Source: SLRI01 sp964402505 (lineage in GTDB: Bacteria > Pseudomonadota > Alphaproteobacteria > Geminicoccales > Geminicoccaceae). Taken from it: 64,000 nt of DNA. The notes beneath the pieces were generated by a model. It was not told where the DNA came from. It was given only the letters and a program-made list of their open reading frames with translations, and did no database searches. Positions 53,097-61,806 of the stretch are shown piece by piece. The stretch's first letter is position 1; each line of letters starts with the position of its first letter. The stretch covers positions 124,001 to 188,000 of the forward strand of contig CAYOCP010000004.1 in assembly GCA_964402505.1 (NCBI GenBank). The letters run 5' to 3'. A program made the translations under genes and the position numbers.

Positions 53097-55175
53097 ATGT
53101 CGATGTCCGAGTCCGCCGAGACGTTCGCCGACCAGACGGGCCGGGCCATGCCCCTGCACCCGCCGGCCCATTCGCCGGCCGTGACGCGGATGCGGGCCGG
53201 CATCGCCCACGTGAGCCGCTTCATCGGCCACGCGCTCGGCCCGCTCTACCTGATCTGCGCCGTGATCACCGTCTACGAGGTGGTCATGCGCTACGTCTTC
53301 ACCGCACCCAGCCAGTGGTCCTACGAGATGGTCATGACGCTCTGCGCCATGGCCTGGGTGCTCTCCGCCGGCTACATCACCCTCTATCGCCGGCACATCG
53401 CGATCACCGTCGTCACCGATCTCGCCCCGCCCGGCCTGCGCCGCTGGCTCGACCTCGTGGCCGACATCATCGGCCTTCTCGCCATCTACATCCTGCTGGA
53501 ATCGACGTTGGGGCCGGCCTTGCAGTCGCTCGACCTCGTGCAGCGCACGGGCAGCGGCTTCAACTCGCCCATGCCGATGCTGCTCAAGCTCGGCCTCTTC
53601 ACCGGTGCGTTGCTCTATACCGTGCAGCTCGCCTCGAACCTGCTCGACGACGTGCTCAGTCGCGCCGGCCGCCTCGTCGTGCTCGTCGTGTCGGCGCTGC
53701 TCCTCGCCCGCATCCTCTTCCTCGTCCTCGACCACTATCTGGGCACGAACACGCTCACCGACCTCTTCTGGGCGCTCTTTGCGCCGCTCGACGCGGTCGG
53801 CGGCTTCGGGCAGGCGATGGATATCCGCTCGATCGGCATCGGCTGGGTGACCCTCGCCATCGTCACCCTGCTGCTGCTCCTCATGCTGACCGGCATGCCG
53901 CTCGGCGTCGCCACCCTCTCGGTCTCCATCCTCTGCGCCATCCTCTATTTCGGCCCGCGCGGGCTCTTCCTCGTCTCCTCCAACGTCTTCGGCCTGCTCG
54001 AGCACTACACTCTCGTGGCCGTGCCGCTCTTCGTCCTGATGAGCTGCATCCTCGAGCGCTCGGGCGTCGCCCAGGACCTGTTCGACGCCATGTCGATCTT
54101 CGCCGGCAACCTGCGCGGCGGCGTCGCCGTGCAGACCACGGTGGTCGCCGTGGTGCTCGCCGCCATGACCGGCATCATGGGTGGCGAGATCGTCATGCTC
54201 GGCCTCGTGGCCCTGCCGCAGATGATCCGTCTCGGCTACGACAGGAAGCTCGCCATGGGCACCATCTGCGCCGCCGGCTCGCTCGCGACGCTGATCCCGC
54301 CCTCGATCATCATGATCGTCTACGCGCTCGCCGCACAGGTGCCGATCGGCGAGCTCTTCCTCGCCGGCATCCTGCCCGGCGGGCTCTATGCCGGCCTCTA
54401 CATCGTCTACATCCTCGTCATCTGCCGCCTCCGGCCACACCTGGCGCCCACCGCGTCGGAGCGGGTGGCGGCAGGCGAGGGGGTTGAGATCGGCGGCAAC
54501 CGGCTGCTCGCCGTCGTCATGGCGCTTCTGGTCATCGGCATGGTCATGGGCAGCATCTATGCCGGCATCGCCTCGGTGACCGAGGCCGCCGGGGTCGGTG
54601 TGGTCGGTGCCTGCGTCGTCGCCCTGATCCGCGGCCGGCTCAGCTGGGGCATGATGATCGAGAGCCTCCTGCGCACGACCACCACCGTCGGCACCATCAT
54701 CTGGCTGGTGCTGGGTGCCGTGAGCCTCGTCGGCATCTACAACGTGATCGGCGGCGGCGGGTTCATGCGCGAGCTCTTCACCGGGCTCGACGTGCCGCCG
54801 CTCGTCGTCGTCTTCCTCATGATGGCGGTCTTGATGGTGCTCGGCACCTTCATGGAATGGATCGCCATCGTCTTCATCACCGTGCCGATCTTCGCGCCCG
54901 TCATCGTCAGCCTTGCACCCGGGCTCGGCCTCGACCCGGCGGGCGCGGCCCTCTGGTTCGGCGTGCTTTTCGTCATGAACATGCAGATCTACTTCCTTTC
55001 GCCGCCCTTCGGCCCCGCCTGCTTCTGGCTCAAGAGCGTCGCACCCGCCGACGTCAAGCTGCAGGAGATCTTCGTCGCCATGCTGCCGTTTATCGCCCTG
55101 CAGGTGATTGGCCTCGCCCTCGTCATGCTGTTCCCGGACATAGCGCTCATCCTGCCACGCCTGATGTCGAGCTGA
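53097..55175 (+). CDS. TRAP transporter fused permease (DctQ-DctM), system 4
   Basis: About 692 residues. The N-terminal third is a DctQ-type domain (MRYVFTAPSQWSYEMVMTLCAM). The C-terminal two thirds form a DctM-type domain (VAVPLFVLMSCILERSG, GIMGGEIVMLGLVALPQMIR, TLIPPSIIMIVYAL, ASVTEAAGVG). The linker region has two extra hydrophobic spans. Starts at 53094 (GTG), 53097 (ATG) and 53103 (ATG) cannot be separated. Fusion of the two permeases is a known TRAP variant, and the other three systems in the window are unfused. Confidence 0.92.
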   Translation: MSMSESAETFADQTGRAMPLHPPAHSPAVTRMRAGIAHVSRFIGHALGPLYLICAVITVYEVVMRYVFTAPSQWSYEMVMTLCAMAWVLSAGYITLYRRHIAITVVTDLAPPGLRRWLDLVADIIGLLAIYILLESTLGPALQSLDLVQRTGSGFNSPMPMLLKLGLFTGALLYTVQLASNLLDDVLSRAGRLVVLVVSALLLARILFLVLDHYLGTNTLTDLFWALFAPLDAVGGFGQAMDIRSIGIGWVTLAIVTLLLLLMLTGMPLGVATLSVSILCAILYFGPRGLFLVSSNVFGLLEHYTLVAVPLFVLMSCILERSGVAQDLFDAMSIFAGNLRGGVAVQTTVVAVVLAAMTGIMGGEIVMLGLVALPQMIRLGYDRKLAMGTICAAGSLATLIPPSIIMIVYALAAQVPIGELFLAGILPGGLYAGLYIVYILVICRLRPHLAPTASERVAAGEGVEIGGNRLLAVVMALLVIGMVMGSIYAGIASVTEAAGVGVVGACVVALIRGRLSWGMMIESLLRTTTTVGTIIWLVLGAVSLVGIYNVIGGGGFMRELFTGLDVPPLVVVFLMMAVLMVLGTFMEWIAIVFITVPIFAPVIVSLAPGLGLDPAGAALWFGVLFVMNMQIYFLSPPFGPACFWLKSVAPADVKLQEIFVAMLPFIALQVIGLALVMLFPDIALILPRLMSS

Positions 55176-55188
55176 AGGAGATCGCCCC

Positions 55189-55320
55189 ATGACGCCGGAC
55201 GAACGCGAGAAAACCGATCCCGACTACCGCCCCTGGAGCTGGATTGCCGGCTTCGCCCTCGCCGGCGGCATCATGGCCTTGATGTTCGGCTTGGCCCTCT
55301 CCGTCCACGCCACCGGCTGA
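55189..55320 (+). CDS. 43-residue single-span membrane protein of the TRAP 4 operon
   Basis: The peptide starts MTPDEREKTDPDYRPWSWIA with a charged head, then has one hydrophobic span (GFALAGGIMALMFGLALSV) and ends in HATG. GAAGGAG lies 8 bases before the ATG, which is only 13 bases after the fused permease stop. The good ribosome-binding site and tight spacing support a real gene. It may be an accessory subunit of the transporter; that is inference. Confidence 0.55.
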   Translation: MTPDEREKTDPDYRPWSWIAGFALAGGIMALMFGLALSVHATG

Positions 55321-55389
55321 ATAACGAGATCGACCCAGACCCCCCCAAGGAGCCCGACCATGTCGGCCTGGCTGGCGAGCGAGCCCGCG
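55321..55389. other. Intergenic stretch before IS21 remnant
   Basis: A CCCCCC tract near 55340 is the only notable feature. I see no gene, and the sequence passes into transposon debris at about 55390. Confidence 0.3.
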
Positions 55390-55512
55390 ATCGCTGGACC
55401 GGCGTTTCTCGCGCAGGCGGTAGCTGTCGCCGCGGATGGTGATGATCTGGCTGTGGCGCAGCAGCCGGTCGAGGATCGCGGTGGCCACTAGGGGGTCGCC
55501 GAAGACGGTAAG
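55390..55512 (-). pseudogene. 3' fragment of IS21-family istB
   Basis: A minus-strand frame reads VFGDPLVATAILDRLLRHSQ and then IITIRGDSYRLREKRRS, the conserved C-terminus of IstB ATPases (the DRLLHHS..TIRGDSYRLRE pattern). The N-terminal ATPase domain with Walker motifs is absent, and the frame loses similarity upstream. So only the end of the gene survives. It marks insertion and loss of an IS21-type element. Confidence 0.65.
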
Positions 55513-55926
55513 CGCCGCGACGTCGGGCAGGACTGGCAGGCTCCCCAAGTTGCCGCCGTCGAGGCAGGCCCAGATCGGCCCGAAGCCGCGCGCGGCGGCG
55601 ACCGGCGACAGCACCCCGCGCTCCGCAGCGACAGTAGAACCGGATCAACCCTCCATCGGGCTTGCGGGTGACCGCGAGCACCGTGTCGCGCGGCCCGCGA
55701 GCGCGGGCCGGGCACCGCTGCCGCTCGTCGCCGAACGACCCGATCTCGAGATTTTTTCCGACATCGAGTCAGGGTGGCGCCGGTCGGGAGTGCTCCCTGC
55801 CGACGACCGGCTATGCGCTGAGCCCCCCGAGGCGGTGCTGCAAAACCAGTCTCTTGCATCGTCCGGGACAGATGCCGGGCACGCTGCACGTAGGTGACGA
55901 GGAGCCCCGCGGTCCGATCGACCCGA
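55513..55926. other. Degenerate stretch between istB fragment and iolC
   Basis: No intact gene. On the minus strand near 55620-55740 a short frame has RCPAR and FYCRCGA, weakly like a CHC2-type zinc finger of phage primases, but too little remains to call. The rest is unassigned and may be more mobile-element debris. Confidence 0.35.
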
Positions 55927-57885
55927 TCAATCGTAACGTCGAGGCCCGCCGCCACCTTCAGCCCTGGCTTCGGAGTGCGCTTTTGCGCGGGCCGTGTCCC
56001 AGATCGCGCACAGCCGGGCAAAGCGGCCGACCATTTGGGCGACGGCCGCCGCATCGTCCATCTCGCCTTTCAGCCAAGCCCGGGCGGCGGCGCCGAAGAT
56101 CGTTCGGCCGACGGCGAAACCCTTGACCGCCGGCTGCCTCGCCGCGAGCGCGAAGCTCGCCGCCAGCTCTTCCTCGGGCGCGTCGAGGCCCAGCACGACG
56201 ATGCCGCGGGTGTGCGGATCGTTGCGTTCCATTGCCTGGGCGGCTCTGGTCCAGGCGTTCTCGGTCCTGAAGGGCTCGAGCTTCCACCAGTCCGGAAAGA
56301 CCCCGAGCGCGTAGAAGCGCTGGATCACATTTGGCGTGGTGTCGTCGTCCACCGGGCCGATCTTCGAGGGAATGATCTCGAGCAGAAATTCGAGCCCGTT
56401 GCGGCGCGCCGCGCTGAAGAGCCGGCTTACCGTCCTCTCCTGTTCCGACCACGTGGCGGCGTCGTCGTCGGGGTGGCAGAAGCACAGGCATTTGACCACG
56501 TGGTCGCGCGGCCATTCGCGAAGCCCGCCGAAATCCGGCCCGAGCTCGGGTTCCAGCGTCAGCGGCCGCGAGCCCGGCCATTCCACCGGCCGCCCGATCC
56601 AAAGTGCGGTATCGGCGGCGGCATGGAGCGCGCTGCGGCCGATCCTGCCGTCGCAGAGGATGCCGTAGCCCGGTCGTCCGCCCTGCACCTCGAGCGCCGC
56701 CTTCAGGCAGAGCTCCTTGAAGGCCCCGCCCTTCTCGGGCGTGTAGCCCTCCATTTCCTCGAGCTGGAGGCGGTGGTCGAAGGCGAAGGTGCGCAAGGTG
56801 GACCAGCTGCCGCCGGCGTGGTTGCGGGCGCGGTTCGTGGCCCAGTGCACCTGCTCGAGCTCCGCGTCGTTCCGGAGATCCGCCCGGATCACGCCCCGCT
56901 GGAAGAAGAATTGCAGCTCCTCCCAGCTCGGATAGGCCGGGGTGCATCCGTGGCGCGAGACGGCGAAGGCACCGCAGGCATTGGCGTATTTCAGCGCCGT
57001 CGGCCAGTCCTCGCCGTCGAGCCAGCCCTTGAGCAGCCCGGACATGAACCCGTCGCCGGCACCCAGCACGTTGAACACCTCGATCGGGAAGCCGGGGCCG
57101 GCCTGACCGCCGTCCAGGCTGTCGGGGATCGGACCATCGAACGCCGCGGCCCCCATCGGGCCGCGCTTGCAGACCAGCGTGGCGCCCGACACGGCGCGCA
57201 CCGCGCGCAGGGCTTCCATGGTATCCGTGGATCCGCCGGCGATGTGGAGTTCCTCCTCGGTGCCGACGATCAAATCGAAGAGGTGCAGCGTTTCCTGCAG
57301 CTTCGTCGTCACCTTGGCGGAGGCGACGAAGCGGCTCTCGCCCTCGCCATGGCCTGCCACGCCCCAGAGATTCGGCCGGTAGTCGATGTCGAGCGCGGTC
57401 TGCAGGCCCGCGTCCCTGGCGATGCGCAGCGCCTCGAGCGTGGCGGCCTCGACCTGCGGGTGGGAAAGATGCGTGCCAGTGGCGACCACGGCGCGCGCGC
57501 TGCGGATGAAGTCCGCGTCGATATCGGCCTCGCACAGGCCCATATCGGCGCAATTCTCGCGATAGAAGATCAGCGGGAACTGTTCCCGGTCGCGAATGCC
57601 CAGCAAGACCAGCGCGGTCAGCCTCTCGGGATCGATCTTGACGCCCTTGGTGCTCACGCCCTCCCGGACGAGCTGCTCGATGATGAAGCGCCCCATATGC
57701 TCGTCGCCGACACCGGTGATGACCGCCGAGCGAAGTCCCAGGCGGGCGGTGCCGCAAGCGATATTGGTGGGTGAGCCCCCGATATACTTGGAGAACGAGC
57801 CCATGTCCTCCAGCCTGCCGCCGATCTGGTCGCCATAAAGATCGACCGAGGACCGGCCGATGGTGATGACGTCGAGGGACTTCAT
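55927..57885 (-). CDS. iolC: 5-dehydro-2-deoxygluconokinase fused to DUF2090 domain
   Basis: 652 residues. The N-terminal PfkB kinase domain (about 1-320) has the substrate glycine pair FSKYIGGSPTNIACG and the catalytic GAGDGF (275-280). The C-terminal DUF2090 domain (about 330-640) has an aldolase-like barrel with WWKLEP and VGRTIFG segments. IolC phosphorylates 5-dehydro-2-deoxy-D-gluconate in myo-inositol degradation, and the fusion is common in alphaproteobacteria. Here the gene is intact but flanked by decayed iolG-like and isomerase fragments, and no other complete iol gene is in the window. Confidence 0.92.
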   Translation of the reverse strand: MKSLDVITIGRSSVDLYGDQIGGRLEDMGSFSKYIGGSPTNIACGTARLGLRSAVITGVGDEHMGRFIIEQLVREGVSTKGVKIDPERLTALVLLGIRDREQFPLIFYRENCADMGLCEADIDADFIRSARAVVATGTHLSHPQVEAATLEALRIARDAGLQTALDIDYRPNLWGVAGHGEGESRFVASAKVTTKLQETLHLFDLIVGTEEELHIAGGSTDTMEALRAVRAVSGATLVCKRGPMGAAAFDGPIPDSLDGGQAGPGFPIEVFNVLGAGDGFMSGLLKGWLDGEDWPTALKYANACGAFAVSRHGCTPAYPSWEELQFFFQRGVIRADLRNDAELEQVHWATNRARNHAGGSWSTLRTFAFDHRLQLEEMEGYTPEKGGAFKELCLKAALEVQGGRPGYGILCDGRIGRSALHAAADTALWIGRPVEWPGSRPLTLEPELGPDFGGLREWPRDHVVKCLCFCHPDDDAATWSEQERTVSRLFSAARRNGLEFLLEIIPSKIGPVDDDTTPNVIQRFYALGVFPDWWKLEPFRTENAWTRAAQAMERNDPHTRGIVVLGLDAPEEELAASFALAARQPAVKGFAVGRTIFGAAARAWLKGEMDDAAAVAQMVGRFARLCAIWDTARAKAHSEARAEGGGGPRRYD

Positions 57886-57943
57886 TTGCCTGTTCCTTCG
57901 TAAGAGCCTGTCGATCGATGCCGGCGAGGGAAGGGGCGTCCCG

Positions 57944-58290
57944 TCATCGCGCCGGTGCGGGTTCCCCGATCCGGGTGGCGATGAACGCCATGCTTCCGAA
58001 AATAGCCCTTTGCGGATCGTTCAGAGCATCAATCTCCTCGGCCAACGGCTCGAGCGAAAACGAACCTCATAGCCTCCCGCTCGAAGCGCCCGGATCCGGG
58101 CAATGTTCTCGAGACGATCCCGGCTGTCCACCGGAACGCGATTGGCATACAGCATGTCCTCGACCGACACCTGCGGGTCGATCACGCCCGAGATATGCAC
58201 GAGGCCCGTTCAATCGGCAAAGATCTCGTCCTCGCCTGTGAGGCGATGGTGGAACGTGTCGTGCACGATCCAATCGACGTCCCGACCCCC
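57944..58290 (-). pseudogene. 3' remnant of a sugar isomerase/epimerase (IolE/IolH-like)
   Basis: Minus-strand frames read GRDVDWIVHDTFHHRL, an in-frame TGA, TGLVHISGVIDPQVSVEDM, DSRDRLENIARIRALRAGGYE, then a frameshift into FSLEPLAEEIDALNDPQ and a TGA at 57944. These blocks are the C-terminal half of a TIM-barrel sugar isomerase/epimerase. One nonsense codon and one frameshift make it non-functional. It lies directly upstream of iolC, where a live inositol gene would be expected. Confidence 0.75.
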
Positions 58291-58616
58291 GGCCGCCTCG
58301 ATGGCGGCGACGTGGCCGTCCCATGCCGACGGACCGCCGACGCTGCCCGATCGCACGCTATTGACGAAGGCCTGAAGCTCGGCGACGAAGGCGGCCCGGA
58401 AGCGGTCCTTCCAGCCGGTGAGAACCCGGCCGGCCGGAACGCGCTCCCCTGTGCGTGGCGACGGCCGTGGGCTCGGGCAGGCCCGCCATGCCTTCCTCGC
58501 CCACGACCTCGCACTGGATGTCGTAGCCGTAGCGTGCTGAGGAAGATCTCGCAATCGATGCGCACGCCCCTGGTCGTCTCGAGGAGAACGATCAGCGGCT
58601 CAGCGAGCTTTGCGTG
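58291..58616 (-). pseudogene. Internal/3' remnant of an inositol 2-dehydrogenase-like gene
   Basis: Minus-strand blocks read PLIVLLETTRGVRIDCEIFL, a one-base shift, RYGYDIQCEVVGEEGMAGLP, a second shift, then DRFRAAFVAELQAFVNSVRS and GGPSAWDGHVAAI. This is the C-terminal domain of an iolG-type Gfo/Idh/MocA dehydrogenase. The N-terminal NAD domain is missing. It runs in frame into the isomerase remnant, so a deletion has fused the two decayed genes. Confidence 0.75.
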
Positions 58617-58931
58617 CGCGTGCCGGGTGACGAGGCCTTCGGCATCTGGTGGGAAGTTTCGGGCACGGAGGACACGGTCCTCATGGACGGCGAGCGCTCC
58701 GGCGATCAGAAGCCCGACCGGGGCTTCAAGACGCTGTTCGCCGGAAGCCGGATCCCGCAGCTCTCCGCCTTCTTCCCGTTCGACTTCACAAGCGGCGGCC
58801 TCGGCCATTTCGACGTCAAGGTGAGCGAGATGCGGAACCTGATCGACGGCATCTGCGGAGCCCCGGCCTGCTACCCCAACTTCGCCTTCGGGCTCGAGAG
58901 CATCCGCATCGTGGACGCCATGGAACGTTAG
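58614..58931 (+). pseudogene. C-terminal fragment of another Gfo/Idh/MocA gene
   Basis: The plus-strand frame reads EAFGIWWEVSGTEDTVLMDG and later SEMRNLIDGICGAPACYPNF, then GLESIRIVDAMER and a stop. This is the last ~105 residues of a Gfo/Idh/MocA oxidoreductase. No NAD-binding half precedes it; instead the sequence abuts the oppositely oriented iolG remnant. It is a truncated gene, not a complete small protein. Confidence 0.65.
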
Positions 58932-58949
58932 CTCGAAAGCCACACTAGG

Positions 58950-59213
58950 GAAAACGAGAAGGGGGATGCCCGATGACCTTTCCGACAGCGCTGCCGCCCT
59001 CGCGCCTCGCAAACCCCATGAAAGCGCCCGCGCCGCGTTGGCGCATTTCCGGCACCGGCTGGACCGCCGACCATTCCGAAGCGCGCCCGCTCCGATGCTC
59101 GAACACCATCCCCACGGCCCGCGAACGCACCTCAGGGGAATAGCGCGTCGATCTCATCGCCATAGCTCCATCCTCTCAAGAGTTGGAGCCTCCGGCAAAC
59201 CCGGAGCGGTTCA
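58950..59213 (-). mobile_element. IS3-family fragment: terminal repeat and 5' end of orfA
   Basis: The minus-strand frame from 59163 reads STRYSPEVRSRAVGMVFEHR and SEWSAVQ, the N-terminus of an IS3-family OrfA (helix-turn-helix protein), then loses similarity near 59065. Just upstream, at 59213-59190, lies a TGAACCGCTCCGGGTTTGCC sequence typical of an IS3-type left end. OrfB and the other end are missing, so the element is truncated. Confidence 0.65.
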
Positions 59214-59358
59214 GGTGCCGAGGACGGCTGCCGTGGTGTTGCATGCTTGAACGGCGGGATCGGCTGGGCGACACTGGCGGGATGCGGCCGGGCGTGCCGT
59301 CTCGGGCATGAAGGGGTCGGGCCGCGGGGTCACGGTCGTAAAACACGGGGAGAATGCC

Positions 59359-59991
59359 ATGCATCGCCGTTCCGTCTTCACCGCGTTCGCATTATGTCTC
59401 TCGGCACTCGCCCTGCCGGGCCTCGCGCGGGAAGTCCTGGCCCAGAATGCCGAAATGAGCTTCTTCATCACCAGCGTCGGGTCGGGCAATGGCGCCGATC
59501 TCGGCGGCCTCGAGGGTGCCGACGCGCATTGCGGGGCGCTGGCCCGAGCGGTCGGGGCCGGGAATCGCGACTGGAAAGCTTACCTCAGCACCGGCGACCT
59601 CGATGCCCGCGACCGGATCGGCAAGGGACCCTGGGTCAATGCCGAGGGCGTCACGATCGCCCGGAATGTCGAGGAGCTGCACGGGCAGAACAATTTGACC
59701 AAGGAAACAGCGCTCGACGAGACCGGGGCGATCGTCAACGGCCGGGGCGACGAGCCCAACCGGCACGACATCCTGACCGCCTCCAATCTCGACGGCACGT
59801 TCGCCGGCAGCTCCTGCGACGACTGGACCAGCAGCGGCGCCGGGGCCGCCATGGTCGGCCACCACGACCGCACCGGCGGCGGCGCCCATCCAACCTCCTG
59901 GAACTCCGCCCACGAAAGCCGCGGCTGCAGCCAGGCCGACCTGCGATCGACCGGCGGCGATGGGCTCTTCTACTGCTTCGCGGCGGACTAG
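59359..59991 (+). CDS. Secreted protein of a lectin-like/DUF family, function unknown
   Basis: 210 residues with a signal peptide (SVFTAFALCLSALALPGLA). The mature part begins AEMSFFITSVGSGNGADLGGLEGADAHC and is followed by WKAYLST, ARDRIGKGPWVNAEG, DILTASNLDGT, SSCDDWTSSG and SWNSAHESRGCS, ending GGDGLFYCFA. The spaced Cys residues and WTSSG/GLFYCF blocks define a widespread family of exported proteins with no known role, sometimes labelled lectin-like. ATG 59359 follows GGGGAG. Flanked on the left by IS debris. Confidence 0.75.
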   Translation: MHRRSVFTAFALCLSALALPGLAREVLAQNAEMSFFITSVGSGNGADLGGLEGADAHCGALARAVGAGNRDWKAYLSTGDLDARDRIGKGPWVNAEGVTIARNVEELHGQNNLTKETALDETGAIVNGRGDEPNRHDILTASNLDGTFAGSSCDDWTSSGAGAAMVGHHDRTGGGAHPTSWNSAHESRGCSQADLRSTGGDGLFYCFAAD

Positions 59992-60003
59992 CAGGTTGCG
60001 GAG

Positions 60004-60044
60004 GAAAGCGCGGGGGTAATGATTTTCCCCGCACCCCCTCGGGT
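60004..60044. repeat. GC-rich hairpin repeat, copy 1
   Basis: GCGGGG...CCCCGC around an AATGAT centre is followed by CCCCCTCGGGT. A near copy lies at 62251-62285 with the same order. It sits between convergent genes and probably ends transcription from both sides. The T-rich GGGTCTTTCT tail fits a terminator for the plus-strand gene. Confidence 0.55.
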
Positions 60045-60075
60045 CTTTCTCAGAGCGGGTTCGGGCGGGTCTCGT

Positions 60076-60963
60076 TCAGGCGAGCCAGTGCGAGAGGTCG
60101 CGGCCGAGGCGGGTCTGCAGCCGCTCGATGTCGGCGCGGTAGATGTCCTGGAGCTGGGTGCGGATGTGCGGGGGCAGCGTCGGCTTGGTGAGATTCCGGC
60201 CGCGCCAGGCTTCGAGCCGCGCCAGGGCGAGGTCGGCCAAAGGCTTGGGCAGGGCGCGGCGCACGGTCCGGGAGAACCTCGTCTTGCGCATCAGCGGCGC
60301 CAGGAGCTTCGATCGGGCCACCCCCGAGACGTTGTGGCGGACGGAGGTGTCCGGCACGAAGCCCGCATCCACCTCCAGGAACCGGAAGAGGTCGCGCATG
60401 ACCGCCTTCGGGTCCGCCTCGAGATCCTCGAAGAGATGGCAGGCGAGCCGGTCGGGCCGGAAGCGGTCCCAATAGGGTGCCAGGTGGTGGGCGTAGAAGC
60501 CCGATGCCAGATAGGTGGTGGTGCCCTGCACCCACGGCCGGCCGCCGGCCGCCGTCATCTCCTCGCCGATCGCGACCTCGAAGGAGCGCCTCTCGCGCCG
60601 GTCCCGAACCCGCATCCAGTATTCGGACCAGGCGCGCTCCACCGGATTGCGGACCAGGGCGATGATCCGGACCTCCGGAATTTGCCGGACGATCGCGGCC
60701 GGAACGGCGGGGTCGGTGGCGTAGAGCGGCGAGGCCTCGCCGACGGCCCGCTTTTCGGCACCGGGCGCGAAGACGGCCTCGTAAGCATGACGGTCGGTCA
60801 GACCGCCCGTCAGCTTCAGGTCGATCAGCGGCCGCTCGACGATCGAGCTGAAATAGTTGAGCTCCTTGGTCGGGCTGACGAACACCTCCGGATGCTGGCC
60901 GAGATAGCGGTAGACGGAGGTCGTTCCGGCCTTCTGAAAGCCGATGATCAAAAAGCTCGGCAT
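60076..60963 (-). CDS. Sulfotransferase family protein
   Basis: 295 residues. The 5'-phosphosulfate-binding loop is GFQKAGTTSVYRYL at residues 8-21, and the 3'-phosphate motif is ALVRNPVERAWSEYW near residue 100. The PTKELNYF segment is typical of heparan-type/bacterial sulfotransferases. It transfers sulfate from PAPS to a hydroxyl group of a carbohydrate or lipid; the acceptor is unknown. ATG 60963 begins the family N-terminus; an ATG two codons upstream is possible. Confidence 0.88.
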   Translation of the reverse strand: MPSFLIIGFQKAGTTSVYRYLGQHPEVFVSPTKELNYFSSIVERPLIDLKLTGGLTDRHAYEAVFAPGAEKRAVGEASPLYATDPAVPAAIVRQIPEVRIIALVRNPVERAWSEYWMRVRDRRERRSFEVAIGEEMTAAGGRPWVQGTTTYLASGFYAHHLAPYWDRFRPDRLACHLFEDLEADPKAVMRDLFRFLEVDAGFVPDTSVRHNVSGVARSKLLAPLMRKTRFSRTVRRALPKPLADLALARLEAWRGRNLTKPTLPPHIRTQLQDIYRADIERLQTRLGRDLSHWLA

Positions 60964-61111
60964 CACCATCGGAAATCTCTGGCTCCGCACGCCGCATCCA
61001 GGACCAGCCCGCTTGTGGCCGCACCGGCGGACGACGATCGCCCGCCATGGAGCGAAATGGGCCGGCCCTGGCTCGAGGGCAATGCGGCCTGCCGCCCGTT
61101 CTCCGGTCCGG

Positions 61112-61375
61112 CTAGCGCAACTGGCTGTCCTTGCTGCCGCGGCGGTTGAAGAGGGCCGCCTGCGGCCGACCGTCGAGAGCCGACTGACAGGGCACGCAGG
61201 TCCGCGCATGCGGCATCGCCCGCCGCCGCGCCTCGGGTATCTCGGCACCGCAGCGGTCGCAATGCGTGGCACCCTCGCCGGCCTGCATCCGCTCCCGCGC
61301 CAGCCGCACCGCGTCCTTCACGGTGTCGTCGATCTGCTCCTGAATCGCCCCGTCCCGCGTCCAGCCACCCGCCAT
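61112..61375 (-). CDS. DksA/TraR C4-type zinc-finger protein
   Basis: 87 residues. HCDRCGAEIPEARRRAMPHARTCVPCQ holds the four zinc-binding cysteines of the DksA/TraR family, preceded by a short helix (IDDTVKDAVRLARERM). The short form lacks the long coiled coil of DksA and resembles YbiI/TraR. Such proteins may bind RNA polymerase's secondary channel. It is the only candidate transcription-acting protein in the window. Same strand as the sulfotransferase, 148 bases upstream. Confidence 0.85.
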   Translation of the reverse strand: MAGGWTRDGAIQEQIDDTVKDAVRLARERMQAGEGATHCDRCGAEIPEARRRAMPHARTCVPCQSALDGRPQAALFNRRGSKDSQLR

Positions 61376-61410
61376 CGTTGCCTCACCCCCCAAAAAGATC
61401 GCGGAAAGCG

Positions 61411-61713
61411 ATGATAAGCAGGCGAGGACGGAGTCGGAAGTCGAAACGAAGTGATTGCCGTTGCCGGGTGCGCGTGGGAGTCGACGACGTTGCCCACTGG
61501 CTGGCCTCACCGAAGCGCAGGGAGGTCTTCGCCGCGGTGGCCACGAGCATCACCACTTTTATCCTGCCAAGCGTTGCCCATCGCGTGATCGCGGCGTTCG
61601 GCGTCGCCGACATGGCCGCCTTCGAGGCGGTGATCGAGAGCGAGGCAGGTGCGGCCGCCATGAAGCATGACGGCGTTCGGCCGGAAACCCTGGTCTTCTA
61701 CGTGGCGGGCTGA
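61411..61713 (+). CDS. Small hypothetical protein
   Basis: About 100 residues. The core DVAHWLASPKRREVFAAVAT and the C-terminus AAMKHDGVRPETLVFYVAG resemble a small alpha/beta (ferredoxin-like) family in which the MxxDGVRPETL ending is recurrent. The first 22 residues are unusually Arg/Cys/Ser-rich, so the true start may be a GTG at 61468 or 61474. Function unknown. Confidence 0.5.
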   Translation: MISRRGRSRKSKRSDCRCRVRVGVDDVAHWLASPKRREVFAAVATSITTFILPSVAHRVIAAFGVADMAAFEAVIESEAGAAAMKHDGVRPETLVFYVAG

Positions 61714-61806
61714 GACCGGGGGAGCGGAGCGACGGCCCCCCTTTTCCAGGACGGTCCAGTCGAGCCGTGGAACCATCCAGCCGTCGACTCTGCCCCAGAA
61801 TGCGGC

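Noticed and set aside
51930..55190. 1086-residue minus-strand frame opposite TRAP system 4
   Set aside because: It is rich in Asp/Glu/His/Arg and antisense to well-conserved dctP and dctQM, a usual effect of high GC at third positions.
55620..55740. Zinc-finger-like CPAR..CRCG frame resembling a phage primase head
   Set aside because: Too short and isolated, with no primase domain after it. Noted only as possible debris.
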